Below are positions 45,948 through 54,628 of a stretch of 64,000 bases of DNA, in pieces. The position numbers and the translations under genes are program-made. The stretch spans positions 85,773-149,772 of the forward strand of contig CAYUYJ010000006.1 of assembly GCA_964449325.1 (NCBI GenBank). Direction: 5' to 3'. This DNA comes from RGIG3002 sp964449325 (GTDB lineage: Bacteria; Bacillota; Clostridia; Lachnospirales; Lachnospiraceae). Position 1 is the first letter of the stretch; every line of letters starts with the position of its first letter. Under the pieces are notes generated by a model. It was not told the DNA's origin. It saw only the letters and a program-made list of their open reading frames with translations, and made no database searches.

Positions 45948-46028
45948 AGTTGTATACAAAAGCACGGCTATACTTCCGGGGGAAACGAAGGGCAGAAGTA
46001 TAGACAATATACAGCTAGGAGGTATGGT

Positions 46029-46322
46029 ATGAAACAAAAGTACACGAGAGCACCGTTTGAAGTCGAAGCCAAGAAATATGAAGTTGGTAAAGGCATGGAA
46101 GATGGATTTGAGTTATGGACGAAGGTAATTACGAACGGCTGGGTTGTAACGGAAGGGCTTGTGCAGATTACAAAAGAAGACGGCAGAGTAGTATGTCCTT
46201 TCATCAAAAACCGCAGAGGTGTTATTTTCATCCGTGAAGGAGATTACATAGTATACGAAGATAGCGGAGAACGTCATTGTTGTGGCGAGGATAAATTCCA
46301 TGACAGATATCATCCGGTTTAA
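46029..46322 (+). CDS. Phage-type hypothetical protein
   Basis: A 97-aa protein of a type often found in phage and prophage genomes: APFEVEAKKYE at the N terminus, IREGDYIVYEDSGERH, and the ending DKFHDRYHPV. No catalytic motif. The ATG at 46029 has CTAGGAGGT 6 nt upstream; the frame extends further upstream but over the promoter. It has a clear sigma-A promoter and no phage neighbours, so it may be a domesticated gene. Confidence 0.6.
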   Translation: MKQKYTRAPFEVEAKKYEVGKGMEDGFELWTKVITNGWVVTEGLVQITKEDGRVVCPFIKNRRGVIFIREGDYIVYEDSGERHCCGEDKFHDRYHPV

Positions 46323-46346
46323 TTCAGTCAGGAAAGGGGCAGAAAA

Positions 46347-46457
46347 ATGTTTGTTGTATTAGCAGGCGGTTTATTAGTGATTATTATTGCGGTAATCGTT
46401 GCAGTAGTAGCTTCCGTGGTATCAGCAGTAGCCGCTAATGAGGATATTGAAGATTAA
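46347..46457 (+). CDS. 36-aa single-pass membrane peptide
   Basis: The ORF encodes one hydrophobic helix (LVIIIAVIVAVVASVVSAVA) and a short acidic tail ending NEDIED. The ATG at 46347 follows GGAAAGGGG. It lies 24 nt after the phage-type gene and is followed by a strong terminator at 46461, so the two form one small transcription unit. Function unknown. Confidence 0.5.
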   Translation: MFVVLAGGLLVIIIAVIVAVVASVVSAVAANEDIED

Positions 46458-46460
46458 AAA

Positions 46461-46486
46461 AGTGTCGCTGCAGAGCGACACTTTTT
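46461..46486 (+). terminator. Strong rho-independent terminator
   Basis: AGTGTCGCT (46461-46469), a 4-nt loop, AGCGACACT (46474-46482) and a run of Ts. Confidence 0.9.
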
Positions 46487-46538
46487 AAGTAGGGAAATGC
46501 TTTTAGGTAAAAAGTATGGAAAAGGACAGGAAAGAGAA

Positions 46539-47309
46539 ATGTTTCAGATAAACAGGGCAACGGTAGAGGAAGTATTTAAACAATATGTGGAGAACTATAA
46601 CAGCAGAGATGAGAAGGTAAGACTGAAAATTGAACATACCTATCGGGTAGCAGCACTTTGTGAGCAGATTGCAAAAAGTATCGGCTGTACAAAAGAAGAG
46701 GCTGAACTGTCGTGGCTTACGGGAATGCTTCACGATGTAGGAAGATTTGAACAGCTGAAAAATTTCGGGACCTTCAATGATGCGGAGTCTATCGACCATG
46801 CGGCATACGGGGCAGACATCCTATTTAAAGAAGGAAAAATCAGAGATTATCTTGTGACCGGAGATGAGGACGAGCTGATTGAAAATGCGGTACGCTATCA
46901 CAGTGCGTATCGCCTGCCGGAAAGCTTTGATGAGAGGACAAAGAAATTTGCCGATATTTTACGGGATGCAGATAAGGTGGACATTCTGAAAGTGAATGTG
47001 GATTTTCCGTTGGAGGAAATTTATAATGTGAGCACTAAGGAACTGCGTCATGCAGAGGTTACGGATGCTGTCATGGAAAGCTTGAAGGAAAAGCATGCGA
47101 CCTTGCGAAGTCTTAAGAGAACTTCCGTTGACCATGTGGTGGGACATATTTCTCTTGTGTTTGAACTGGTTTATCCGGAAAGTGTGCGGGTGGTGAAGGA
47201 ACAGGGATATTTGGATAAGTTGCTTGCTTTTCCCTCGGATAATAAAAGAACACAGGAGCAGTTTCGGGAAATCCGGAAGATTATGGAAGAGTATATGAGC
47301 CGGGTTTGA
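46539..47309 (+). CDS. HD domain phosphohydrolase
   Basis: A 256-aa soluble protein with an HD metal site: HTYRVAALCEQIAKS, LHDVGRFEQLKNFG and, further on, VRYHSAYRLP. HD proteins hydrolyse nucleotides or phosphoesters; the substrate is unknown. The ATG at 46539 follows GGAAAGAGAA. In-frame codons from 46497 are possible but have no ribosome site. Confidence 0.85.
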   Translation: MFQINRATVEEVFKQYVENYNSRDEKVRLKIEHTYRVAALCEQIAKSIGCTKEEAELSWLTGMLHDVGRFEQLKNFGTFNDAESIDHAAYGADILFKEGKIRDYLVTGDEDELIENAVRYHSAYRLPESFDERTKKFADILRDADKVDILKVNVDFPLEEIYNVSTKELRHAEVTDAVMESLKEKHATLRSLKRTSVDHVVGHISLVFELVYPESVRVVKEQGYLDKLLAFPSDNKRTQEQFREIRKIMEEYMSRV

Positions 47310-47324
47310 TGAGCGGGTGCCGGC

Positions 47325-47931
47325 TCAACCTTCCGCATTATGAATTGCCTTGCGAAAAGCGGATGGGGTCATTCCATAAACGCTTTTGCAGGTTCTGACA
47401 TAGGTCTTGACATCGGAAAAACCATTGCTAAGTGCCGCTTCGGTTATGTTTGCATTACTGTTTATCAGATATTCATTGGCATATTCCCAGCATTATTTTG
47501 TTCTTTTCGATATCGGCGAATCCGGCAGCGGCTTCAGAAGGGGACAATTCTGCCAAGTGCACCAGTTGCTTCAACTGCACTTTGAGTTTATCGTAGGCAG
47601 TTCCCTTGGGAATATCAAAAACACAATCGCTATGAAAGCGTAGTAATAAATCGTGGGAAAGCAATAAAACAATATATCTGTAGCGTGATATATTGTCCGG
47701 AGTCGATGTGGAATGTATCATTTTGGTATTGCAGAAATAGAATTCACCGCTTTGTATCATTTGCTCATTGCCATTAATGGTTACCTTTAGTGAGCCATCA
47801 ATCATATAAACAAATTCCAGCTCCGGATGCCAGTGTGGTGTGGTATTACAGCGCCAGCCCGGTTTATCCTGCATTAATATTTTACCGGGTATATTTTTAT
47901 CATATTTTACTAATTCATAAAAGTAATTCAT
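47325..47931 (-). pseudogene. AraC family regulator with internal deletion and frameshift
   Basis: The minus strand encodes an N-terminal cupin sensor (PHWHPELEFVYMIDGSL, NYFYELVKYDKN) for about 150 codons, then stops. In another frame, overlapping that stop, it resumes with the second HTH of an AraC protein (NITEAALSNGFSDVKTYVRT ... YGMTPSAFRKAI) to TGA at 47325. The linker and first HTH, about 90 residues, are gone. The gene has lost its DNA-binding core. Confidence 0.75.
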
Positions 47932-47996
47932 GAAAACCTCTCGTATAATAAAATGATTTCTATAAATTATAGATATATTTCACAATAAAGTAAAGA

Positions 47997-48028
47997 CTGC
48001 TGCCGGATAAACAATATACCGGCAGCAG
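47997..48028 (-). terminator. Terminator of the CBM41-like gene
   Basis: CTGCTGCCGG (47997-48006) and CCGGCAGCAG (48019-48028) form a perfect 10-bp stem; the T-rich tail is on the minus strand. Confidence 0.65.
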
Positions 48029-48051
48029 CTTGGGCTTTTATTGAAATTTAC

Positions 48052-48342
48052 TTATTTCACTTCGTAACCTGCTACACCTGATTCGATATATATATCAAGA
48101 GTATCGGAGGTAACAGAGCCAACGGAAATGAATTGATCGTCTTCAACATCTTTTTCCCAGTTCTCTGTTCTGATAATAAAGCCGACTTCCGTAGTATCTA
48201 CGTCAACGACATATTCCAAATATACACCAAATTCATCTTCCCCTGTAAATGGGTTATCGGTTCCGTCGCCTGTTCCCCAAAGCCATGCGCTCCAAGGAGC
48301 ATAATCACCGTCTTCCCTGTGATAATGAATGCGCAGAAGCAA
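48052..48342 (-). CDS. Orphan pullulanase-type CBM41/PUD domain protein
   Basis: A 96-aa protein consisting of one starch-binding-like domain (RIHYHREDGDYAPWSAWLWG ... NWEKDVEDDQFIS) usually found at the N terminus of pullulanases. Here it stands alone, without a signal peptide or a glycosidase domain. The TTG start at 48342 has AGGAG at spacing 8, and a terminator follows, so it looks like an intact gene rather than a fragment. Divergent from the AlbA_2 regulator. Confidence 0.6.
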   Translation of the reverse strand: MLLRIHYHREDGDYAPWSAWLWGTGDGTDNPFTGEDEFGVYLEYVVDVDTTEVGFIIRTENWEKDVEDDQFISVGSVTSDTLDIYIESGVAGYEVK

Positions 48343-48401
48343 TTAAAAAACTCCTAGAGAAATTTAATTTGTTTTTGGAGTTGTTGTATAAAAAAGGAAA
48401 G

Positions 48402-48444
48402 GAACTCAAATTGTTTTAAAAAATTTGAGTTCGATTTTGAGTTC
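48402..48444. promoter_or_regulatory. Inverted and direct repeats, likely operator of the AlbA_2 gene
   Basis: GAACTCAAATT (48402-48412) and AATTTGAGTTC (48422-48432) form a perfect 11-bp inverted repeat with 9 bp between. A further half-site TTTTGAGTTC follows at 48435-48444, and another, GAACTCAAA, overlaps the AlbA_2 start codon (48513-48521). Confidence 0.7.
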
Positions 48445-48465
48445 ATGAATATTTTTTTGAGATTC

Positions 48466-48494
48466 TTGTATATAAGTAAAGAGGATGATAAAAT
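48466..48494 (+). promoter_or_regulatory. Promoter of the AlbA_2 gene
   Basis: TTGTAT (48466-48471), a 17-bp spacer and TAAAAT (48489-48494) lie just inside the operator-like cluster. Confidence 0.5.
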
Positions 48495-48520
48495 AGAAAA
48501 TAAGAAATGGAGGAACTCAA

Positions 48521-49960
48521 ATGACGGCGGATGAATTAATTAGAAAACTTGAAATGATTCAAAAAATGAAGTCAGAAACAAACACCCTTGAATTAAAGAG
48601 TGCAGAAAAAGGTTGCCCACAACATTTGTATGATTCTTTGTCCAGTTTTTCAAATCAAGACGAGGGTGGAATCATCGTTTTCGGAATTGATGAAAAGCAG
48701 GATTATAAAGAAGTGGGAGTTTATGACCCGCAAGATATACAAAAGAAGATAAATGAACAGTGTTTGCAAATGGAGCCTATTGTTCGTCCGTTGTTAACAG
48801 TTGTTGAAAAGGATGGAAAGTCCTTTGTGTCAGCTGAGATTCCGGGCGTCGATTTGTCGGACAGACCGGTGTATTATAAAGGTAAAGGTCGTTTGAAGGG
48901 TTCTTATACGCGTGTGGGCGATAGTGATGAGCCTATGACAGAATATGAGGTTTATAGTTATGAAGCTTACAGAAAGAAGTACCAAGATGATATCCGTGGA
49001 GTGCAAAGGGTAACGTTGCCGTCTTTAAATCAAGAGAAATTAGCGCTATATATTGACTTGCTTAAAAGAGGAAAACCTAATTTATCAAACATGGATAATG
49101 AAAGTATTTATGAGTTGATGAGCGTGACTAGAAATAATGAAATAACATTGAGTGCAACGATGATTTTTAGCCCATATCCGCAGGCGTATTTTCCACAGCT
49201 ATGCATTACTGCAATCGCTGTACCGGGAACAGAGATTGGAAGCCTTGGGGATTCGGGAGAGCGCTTTTTAGACAATCAACGAATTGAAGGTAGTATTTCA
49301 GAGATGCTTGATGAAGCAATTCGTTTTGTAAAAAAGAATATGAAGAATAAAACAATTATTAGTCCGGAAACAGGGGTACGTGAGGATAGGACAGATTATC
49401 CTATTACTGCAGTCAGAGAGGCAATTATTAATGCACTGGTTCATCGCGATTATAGTATTCATACAGAAGGTATGCCAATACAAATTATTATGTATGAAGA
49501 CAGGATGGAAATAAAGAATCCCGGAGGTATATACGGAAGAATTAAAGTTGACCAGTTGGGGAAAATGCAGCCGGATACGAGAAATCCTGTTTTGGCGTTG
49601 GCATTGGAAACATTACGCGTTACAGAAAATAGATATTCCGGGATACCGACAATTCGCAGAGAAATGGAAAAATTTCATCTTAAGGACCCGAAGTTCGCGG
49701 ATGAGAGAGGTAGTTTTTCAGTGACGTTTTATAAGTCAGAAAATATCTGTAGAACTGAACCGGAATTAGAAGAAGTAAATAATCTTTTGTTATTCTGTAA
49801 AACACCACGCACAAGGAAAGAAATATGTGAATACTTAGGATTGTCGTCTATTACTTACGCTATACAGACACATGTAATGCCATTGGTGGAAAGTGGAAAG
49901 ATGAAAATGACAAATCCTGAGAAGCCGAAGAGCCCAAAGCAGTTGTTTTATAGTGAGTAG
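48521..49960 (+). CDS. AlbA_2 (Schlafen-like) ATP-binding transcriptional regulator
   Basis: A 479-aa protein of the COG2865 type. The N-terminal AlbA_2 domain (residues 1-140) includes TNTLELKSAEKG and GGIIVFGIDEKQDY. A GHKL-like ATP-binding region follows (DYPITAVREAIINALVHRDYS, about residues 290-310; PGGIYGRIKVDQLG). A C-terminal winged-helix-like region follows (TRKEICEYLGLSSITYAIQT). It has multiple operator half-sites upstream and one across its own start codon, so autoregulation is likely. Targets unknown; the family is often seen in defence or accessory regions. Confidence 0.82.
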   Translation: MTADELIRKLEMIQKMKSETNTLELKSAEKGCPQHLYDSLSSFSNQDEGGIIVFGIDEKQDYKEVGVYDPQDIQKKINEQCLQMEPIVRPLLTVVEKDGKSFVSAEIPGVDLSDRPVYYKGKGRLKGSYTRVGDSDEPMTEYEVYSYEAYRKKYQDDIRGVQRVTLPSLNQEKLALYIDLLKRGKPNLSNMDNESIYELMSVTRNNEITLSATMIFSPYPQAYFPQLCITAIAVPGTEIGSLGDSGERFLDNQRIEGSISEMLDEAIRFVKKNMKNKTIISPETGVREDRTDYPITAVREAIINALVHRDYSIHTEGMPIQIIMYEDRMEIKNPGGIYGRIKVDQLGKMQPDTRNPVLALALETLRVTENRYSGIPTIRREMEKFHLKDPKFADERGSFSVTFYKSENICRTEPELEEVNNLLLFCKTPRTRKEICEYLGLSSITYAIQTHVMPLVESGKMKMTNPEKPKSPKQLFYSE

Positions 49961-50086
49961 TATTTATACAAGTGTACAAATAGAATGAAAAGTGTTTTGC
50001 TTTAGAGAGAACAGAGGAATAGAAGTTAGAAAATATCTTTCAAATATTGAAATGATGTTCGCTGAAGCAGACATGGAGGTGTCAAA

Positions 50087-52711
50087 ATGGAAACACAAGA
50101 TAAGAAGCATAGAGAAAAACAGAAACTACTGCATTTTCGTTTTACGCAGACAGGATTTATGTTAGATAACCGAGATGGAGAATATGTAGAGGATATTATC
50201 TCATGGAAGGAGCGGTTTGAGGTTGACAAATGGAAGGCGGTCTATGATATTGGATTCGAGGAAAGACCAAAATGGTTGGATGCAGCAGGGGTGTTTCTGT
50301 ATCAAGTTGCAAATGGATTCCAGCAGATGCTGACTCATCAGCCGGATTTAGAAGTGGCAAGGGAGCGTATCCAGGTGCCTTTGGATGAGAATGTGATGGA
50401 GCGGCTTTTGAACTCTGTGCCATTTACATTAGGGGCAGAGTATGTGAACAGCCAGTGGCTGAAGGAAGCATTTGGGCGGCTTCAGTCAGTTTATGCAAGA
50501 GAAATTGCCTCTTATGAGGGAACAGTTGCACTTTATCTGGCGGATAAGAGCCAGCATCTGAAGGTGCCGGAACGTATTTTCTTTCATTTGGTTGAGAGTA
50601 AAGAGGAGGATTATCCATTCGCGTTTCTTGCAACTTATGCCACAAAGGACACGAACGATAAAGTGCGTCATATGCCGCTTGCCTATGCACTGACAGAGTA
50701 TCAGACGGATAGAGAGAAATTATTGCAGCTTCTTTCCTGCCTTAACAGAGTTTCAGAAGTATCGCCGCTGATAGGAGAGTTTGTGGAAAAGGGCGAACTT
50801 TTTCATCCGCTGCGTCTGACAGCGGATGAGGCTTATCAGATATTGAAAGAAGTACCGATGATTGAGGAATGCGGAATCGTATGCCGGATACCAAACTGGT
50901 GGAAGAGAAATGCATATGGAATAACCATGTCTGTAAGTCTTGGGGAGGAAAAGCCGCCGCTTTTGGGGCTGGATACGATTCTGGGTATGACACCGCAGCT
51001 TGTAGTGGATGGAGTGCCGCTTAGCCGTAAGGAGATTGAAACCCTGCTTCAACAGACAGATGGACTTGCGTTTTTAAAGGGGAAATGGATTACGGTTGAC
51101 CATGCGAGGCTGCAGAGGCTGCTGGATGATATGGAAAAGTATCGGGGAAGTCTGACACTTCTTGATGCCCTGCGCATGGAACTTAAAGGTCAGGAGACGG
51201 AGAGGGCTGATGTGGGACCGATTGTGACCAACGGCTCTTGGCTTGCAAAATTATTGCAGGATCTCAGAACCCCCAAAAGAATCCGGTCTGCAGTGGTGCC
51301 TAAGACCTTTCATGCGATGCTGCGCCCATACCAGAAGGACGGTTTTACTTGGCTGGATTATATGAATAAGTTAGGATTTGGCGCCTGCCTTGCTGATGAC
51401 ATGGGACTGGGAAAGACCATTCAGGTACTGGCTTTTCTGGAGAAGCTTCGAAAGATGAATAAGGATGCGCAAGTGCTGTTAGTTGTACCGGCATCCTTAT
51501 TGGGAAATTGGCAGAAGGAAGCTGAAAAATTTGCACCGGAGATGACATTTCAGATTCTGCATGGCAGTAGTGCAAAGACAAATGGAAACGGGATAAAGGA
51601 TAACAGTTTTTTGACCATTACTACCTATGGGATGGTTGCGCGTTTGGAAACATTGGAAAAGATACAGTGGGACTGCCTGATTCTGGATGAGGCTCAGGCA
51701 ATCAAAAATCCACTTGCAAAGCAGACAAAGCGCGTGAAAGCCTTGCAAAGTAAGATGCGCATTGCCATGACGGGTACACCCATTGAAAATGATTTGACGA
51801 ATCTCTGGTCGCTTTTTGACTTTTTGAACAAAGGATTGTTGGGCAGTTCTACAGAGTTTCATGATTATTGTAAAAAGCTGGAGGATAATCCGGAAGGATA
51901 TGCAAAGCTGAAGTCTATGATTGCGCCCTTTATGTTAAGACGAGTGAAAACAGACAAAGCAATCATTTCTGACCTGCCTGACAAGCTGGAGCAGATTGAT
52001 TATGTGGGCCTTTCCAAAAAGCAGACAGTGCTTTACCGGAAATATGTGGCGGAGCTGGCAGAGAAGCTGCAAGAATCGGATGGAATGAAACGGAAAGGTT
52101 TGGTGCTGGCCTCTCTGACAAAATTGAAACAGATTTGTAATCATCCGGATCAGTATCTGGGTCAGACAGCATATGACCCAAAGGAAAGCGGAAAGTTTGA
52201 AATGCTTCGGGAAGTATGCGAGACAATTTATCAGAAGAGAGAAAGAGTTCTTGTATTCACGCAGTTTAAGGAGATTACCGGTTATCTGGATGGATTTCTG
52301 GCAGATATTTTTGGCTGTCACGGCTATGTGCTGCATGGAGGAACACCTGTGGCAAAAAGAAATGAGATTGTAGAAGCCTTTCAGGGGGAAGCATATGTTC
52401 CTTATATTGTTCTGTCTGTGAAGGCGGGGGGAACAGGACTGAACCTGACAAATGCGAATCATGTCATTCACTTTGACCGGTGGTGGAATCCTGCAGTTGA
52501 AAATCAGGCAACGGATCGTGCATATCGAATTGGACAGAAAAATAATGTTCTGGTGCACAAACTGGTATGCAAAGGAACGATTGAAGAAAAAATAGATGAG
52601 ATGATTGAGTCAAAGAAAGAGCTCGCATTAAATGTAATTGGCAGCGGCGGTGAAAGCTGGATTACAGAAATGAGTAACGAAGAATTGTTGTCAATATTTA
52701 AACTGGACTAA
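50087..52711 (+). CDS. SNF2/DEAD-family helicase
   Basis: An 874-aa SNF2-type translocase. Residues 1-390 are an N-terminal helicase-associated region, then the two RecA-like lobes: ADDMGLGKTIQVLAFLEKLRK (motif I, near residue 440), LDEAQAIKNP (motif II), RIAMTGTPIENDLTNLWSLF (III) and, in lobe 2, GGTGLNLTNANHVIHFDRWW and DRAYRIGQKN. Such proteins remodel DNA-protein complexes; this one is followed by a SWIM protein, a common bacterial pairing. The start has GGAGGTG upstream. Confidence 0.92.
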   Translation: METQDKKHREKQKLLHFRFTQTGFMLDNRDGEYVEDIISWKERFEVDKWKAVYDIGFEERPKWLDAAGVFLYQVANGFQQMLTHQPDLEVARERIQVPLDENVMERLLNSVPFTLGAEYVNSQWLKEAFGRLQSVYAREIASYEGTVALYLADKSQHLKVPERIFFHLVESKEEDYPFAFLATYATKDTNDKVRHMPLAYALTEYQTDREKLLQLLSCLNRVSEVSPLIGEFVEKGELFHPLRLTADEAYQILKEVPMIEECGIVCRIPNWWKRNAYGITMSVSLGEEKPPLLGLDTILGMTPQLVVDGVPLSRKEIETLLQQTDGLAFLKGKWITVDHARLQRLLDDMEKYRGSLTLLDALRMELKGQETERADVGPIVTNGSWLAKLLQDLRTPKRIRSAVVPKTFHAMLRPYQKDGFTWLDYMNKLGFGACLADDMGLGKTIQVLAFLEKLRKMNKDAQVLLVVPASLLGNWQKEAEKFAPEMTFQILHGSSAKTNGNGIKDNSFLTITTYGMVARLETLEKIQWDCLILDEAQAIKNPLAKQTKRVKALQSKMRIAMTGTPIENDLTNLWSLFDFLNKGLLGSSTEFHDYCKKLEDNPEGYAKLKSMIAPFMLRRVKTDKAIISDLPDKLEQIDYVGLSKKQTVLYRKYVAELAEKLQESDGMKRKGLVLASLTKLKQICNHPDQYLGQTAYDPKESGKFEMLREVCETIYQKRERVLVFTQFKEITGYLDGFLADIFGCHGYVLHGGTPVAKRNEIVEAFQGEAYVPYIVLSVKAGGTGLNLTNANHVIHFDRWWNPAVENQATDRAYRIGQKNNVLVHKLVCKGTIEEKIDEMIESKKELALNVIGSGGESWITEMSNEELLSIFKLD

Positions 52712-52789
52712 AAATTTGTGATAAAAACAATCTTTGTCTAAGCAGACTATGAAGTTATTGCTTATTTGGATTAAAGGAGTAACTAAGAT

Positions 52790-53521
52790 ATGAGCAGAAA
52801 CTATTGGAATACTGGTGAAAACTTCAGCCAGCCGGATGCTGTGCAGCTGAAGCAGAATGCAAGACAGACGATACAGAAAGAACAAGCCAGAGGAAAACAT
52901 CCGGAACCGGTTGTCATTCAGGGACGGAGTATCGTGAAAAGCTGGTGGGGGCAGGCATGGTGCGATAATCTGGAGAAATATGCTGATTATGAGAGCCGGT
53001 TGGAACGAGGGAAACGGTATGTGCGTACAGGCGCGGTGGTGGACTTGAAGATTCAAAAGGGAAAAGTTCTAGCCCGGGTTCAGGGAAGAAGAAAAACACC
53101 ATATAAGATAGAAATACGAATCAGTCCCTTGTCTGAGGAACGTTGTCAGCGTGCAATTGAAAAATGCAGCCGGAAGATTGAAAATCTGGAGCAACTGGTG
53201 AACGGAAATTTTCCGGAAGAATTGAAAGAAATATTTCTCGGAGAGCAGGGACTATTCCCAGAGCCCAAGGAAATCAGTTTCAACTGCAGCTGCCCGGATT
53301 GGGCGCTTCTGTGTAAACATGTAGCAGCAGTACTATATGGAATCGGAGCACGGGTTGATGAGAATCCGTTGCTGTTCTTTGAATTACGTGGTATTGACGC
53401 CGGACGGTTTGTGGATGTAACGTTGGCCAATCGTGTGGAAAATATGCTTGCCAATGCAGATACACCCAGTGAGCGTATTATTATGGGTAACAACTGGGAA
53501 GATTTGTTTGGCGTGCTTTGA
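52790..53521 (+). CDS. SWIM zinc-finger protein
   Basis: A 243-aa protein with a SWIM finger, NCSCPDWALLCKHVAAVLYG (CxCx7-Cx-H type) at about residues 165-184. It is basic in the N-terminal half (RKTPYKIEIRISPLS). SWIM proteins are usually partners of SNF2 helicases, supporting a joint DNA-associated role with the gene at 50087. The start follows AAAGGAG. Confidence 0.87.
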   Translation: MSRNYWNTGENFSQPDAVQLKQNARQTIQKEQARGKHPEPVVIQGRSIVKSWWGQAWCDNLEKYADYESRLERGKRYVRTGAVVDLKIQKGKVLARVQGRRKTPYKIEIRISPLSEERCQRAIEKCSRKIENLEQLVNGNFPEELKEIFLGEQGLFPEPKEISFNCSCPDWALLCKHVAAVLYGIGARVDENPLLFFELRGIDAGRFVDVTLANRVENMLANADTPSERIIMGNNWEDLFGVL

Positions 53522-53549
53522 TAATAGGAGATTGTGAGGTAATAATAAC

Positions 53550-54257
53550 ATGCAAAACAAGAAATGGAAGCAATTCGGTAAATTAACAGAAAAGTGTTAC
53601 AGTAATTTGATTGGAGTAGAAGAGGATGGCAACTGTTGGGTGCAGGCTTTTGAACTTCTGATGGAAATCGTTCGTGAGGAAAGACAGACGAATCCGAATT
53701 ATGCATCTGAGTTGGAGAGGCTGGAGGAGGTTACGGATTATGAATATGATATTCAAGGCTGGTTAGAAGATTGTCTGGACGAGCTGGATATGCGGGAGAA
53801 GCATGAGACTCTGCTAAAAATGTGTGATGATCTGCTGAATATGTTTGGTTGGCCTGAATATACGGGTTCTGATATTAAAATGAGAAAAGCAGCTGTAATG
53901 GCAGCACTTGGTCAAAAGAAGGAGTCGGCAGAGTTTTGTGAAAAGTGGCTTCAGAAAGAACCGGAAAATATTGTGGCTGCTACTGCCGGAGTATATGCTT
54001 TTATTGAGGTAAAGGCCTTTGAGGAGGCAGAAAAATTAGTGGAGCGTTTCATTTTGGATAAATCCAAGTGCACAGATGAAAATGATATTATGTTTACAGC
54101 TGCTTCCATCTTATATCAAGTGACAGGAAAGAAAAAAGAGAAAAAAGTTATAGACAAGGCGATGAAGGAATACGAAAAGTACCTAAAAGATTATTTCGAG
54201 TCGTTTGAGTTTGAAGACGAGGATGCGGAGTTCTTTGATGAGGGATTACCTTTTTAA
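53550..54257 (+). CDS. TPR-like hypothetical protein of the SNF2-SWIM operon
   Basis: A 235-aa acidic, all-helical protein (EWLEDCLDELDMREKHETLL type helices), likely TPR-like or alpha-solenoid. It has no catalytic motif and ends in an acidic tail (FEDEDAEFFDEGLPF). It follows the SWIM gene with a 28-nt gap and presumably belongs to that operon. I do not recognise the family. Confidence 0.6.
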   Translation: MQNKKWKQFGKLTEKCYSNLIGVEEDGNCWVQAFELLMEIVREERQTNPNYASELERLEEVTDYEYDIQGWLEDCLDELDMREKHETLLKMCDDLLNMFGWPEYTGSDIKMRKAAVMAALGQKKESAEFCEKWLQKEPENIVAATAGVYAFIEVKAFEEAEKLVERFILDKSKCTDENDIMFTAASILYQVTGKKKEKKVIDKAMKEYEKYLKDYFESFEFEDEDAEFFDEGLPF

Positions 54258-54275
54258 TGTGTTCTACAGTATAGT

Positions 54276-54305
54276 GGCATAACCTTTCAGAATACTTCAT
54301 ACAAT
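54276..54305 (+). promoter_or_regulatory. Sigma-E promoter of spoIIID
   Basis: GGCATAA (54276-54282), a 15-bp spacer and CATACAAT (54298-54305). It fits the known dependence of spoIIID on sigma-E and is the best of the three sigma-E-like promoters seen here. Confidence 0.7.
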
Positions 54306-54333
54306 GTAAAAAAGTATTTCGAGGGGATTTTTT

Positions 54334-54600
54334 TTGAAGGATTATATCGAAGAACGTGCCATTCATATTGCCAACTATATTATCGATTATAACGCTACGG
54401 TAAGGCAGACTGCAAAACAGTTTGGAATCAGTAAGAGTACGGTACATAAGGATGTAACAGAGCGCTTGATGCAGCTTAACCCTACACTTGCCAAAGAAGC
54501 AAGGAAGGTGTTGGATGTAAATAAATCGGAACGGCATATCAGGGGTGGACTCGCAACGAGAGAAAAATATTTACATCAGCACGAAATAGGCATAAAATAG
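54334..54600 (+). CDS. spoIIID: Sporulation transcription factor SpoIIID
   Basis: An 88-aa mother-cell regulator with the HTH sequence ATVRQTAKQFGISKSTVHKD (residues 22-41), plus a basic C-terminal extension (RGGLATREKYLHQHE). It tunes sigma-E and sigma-K genes. The TTG start has GAGGGGA at 54321. A sigma-E promoter is at 54276-54305. It is not next to spoIIQ here, unlike the order in some clostridia. Confidence 0.95.
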   Translation: MKDYIEERAIHIANYIIDYNATVRQTAKQFGISKSTVHKDVTERLMQLNPTLAKEARKVLDVNKSERHIRGGLATREKYLHQHEIGIK

Positions 54601-54628
54601 TAAGATAAGGAAAACAGGCTTCCTGTTT

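Noticed and set aside
45852..46028. In-frame extension of the 97-aa phage-type gene
   Set aside because: The extension covers the -35 and -10 elements at 45919-45947; the ATG at 46029 has a strong ribosome site.
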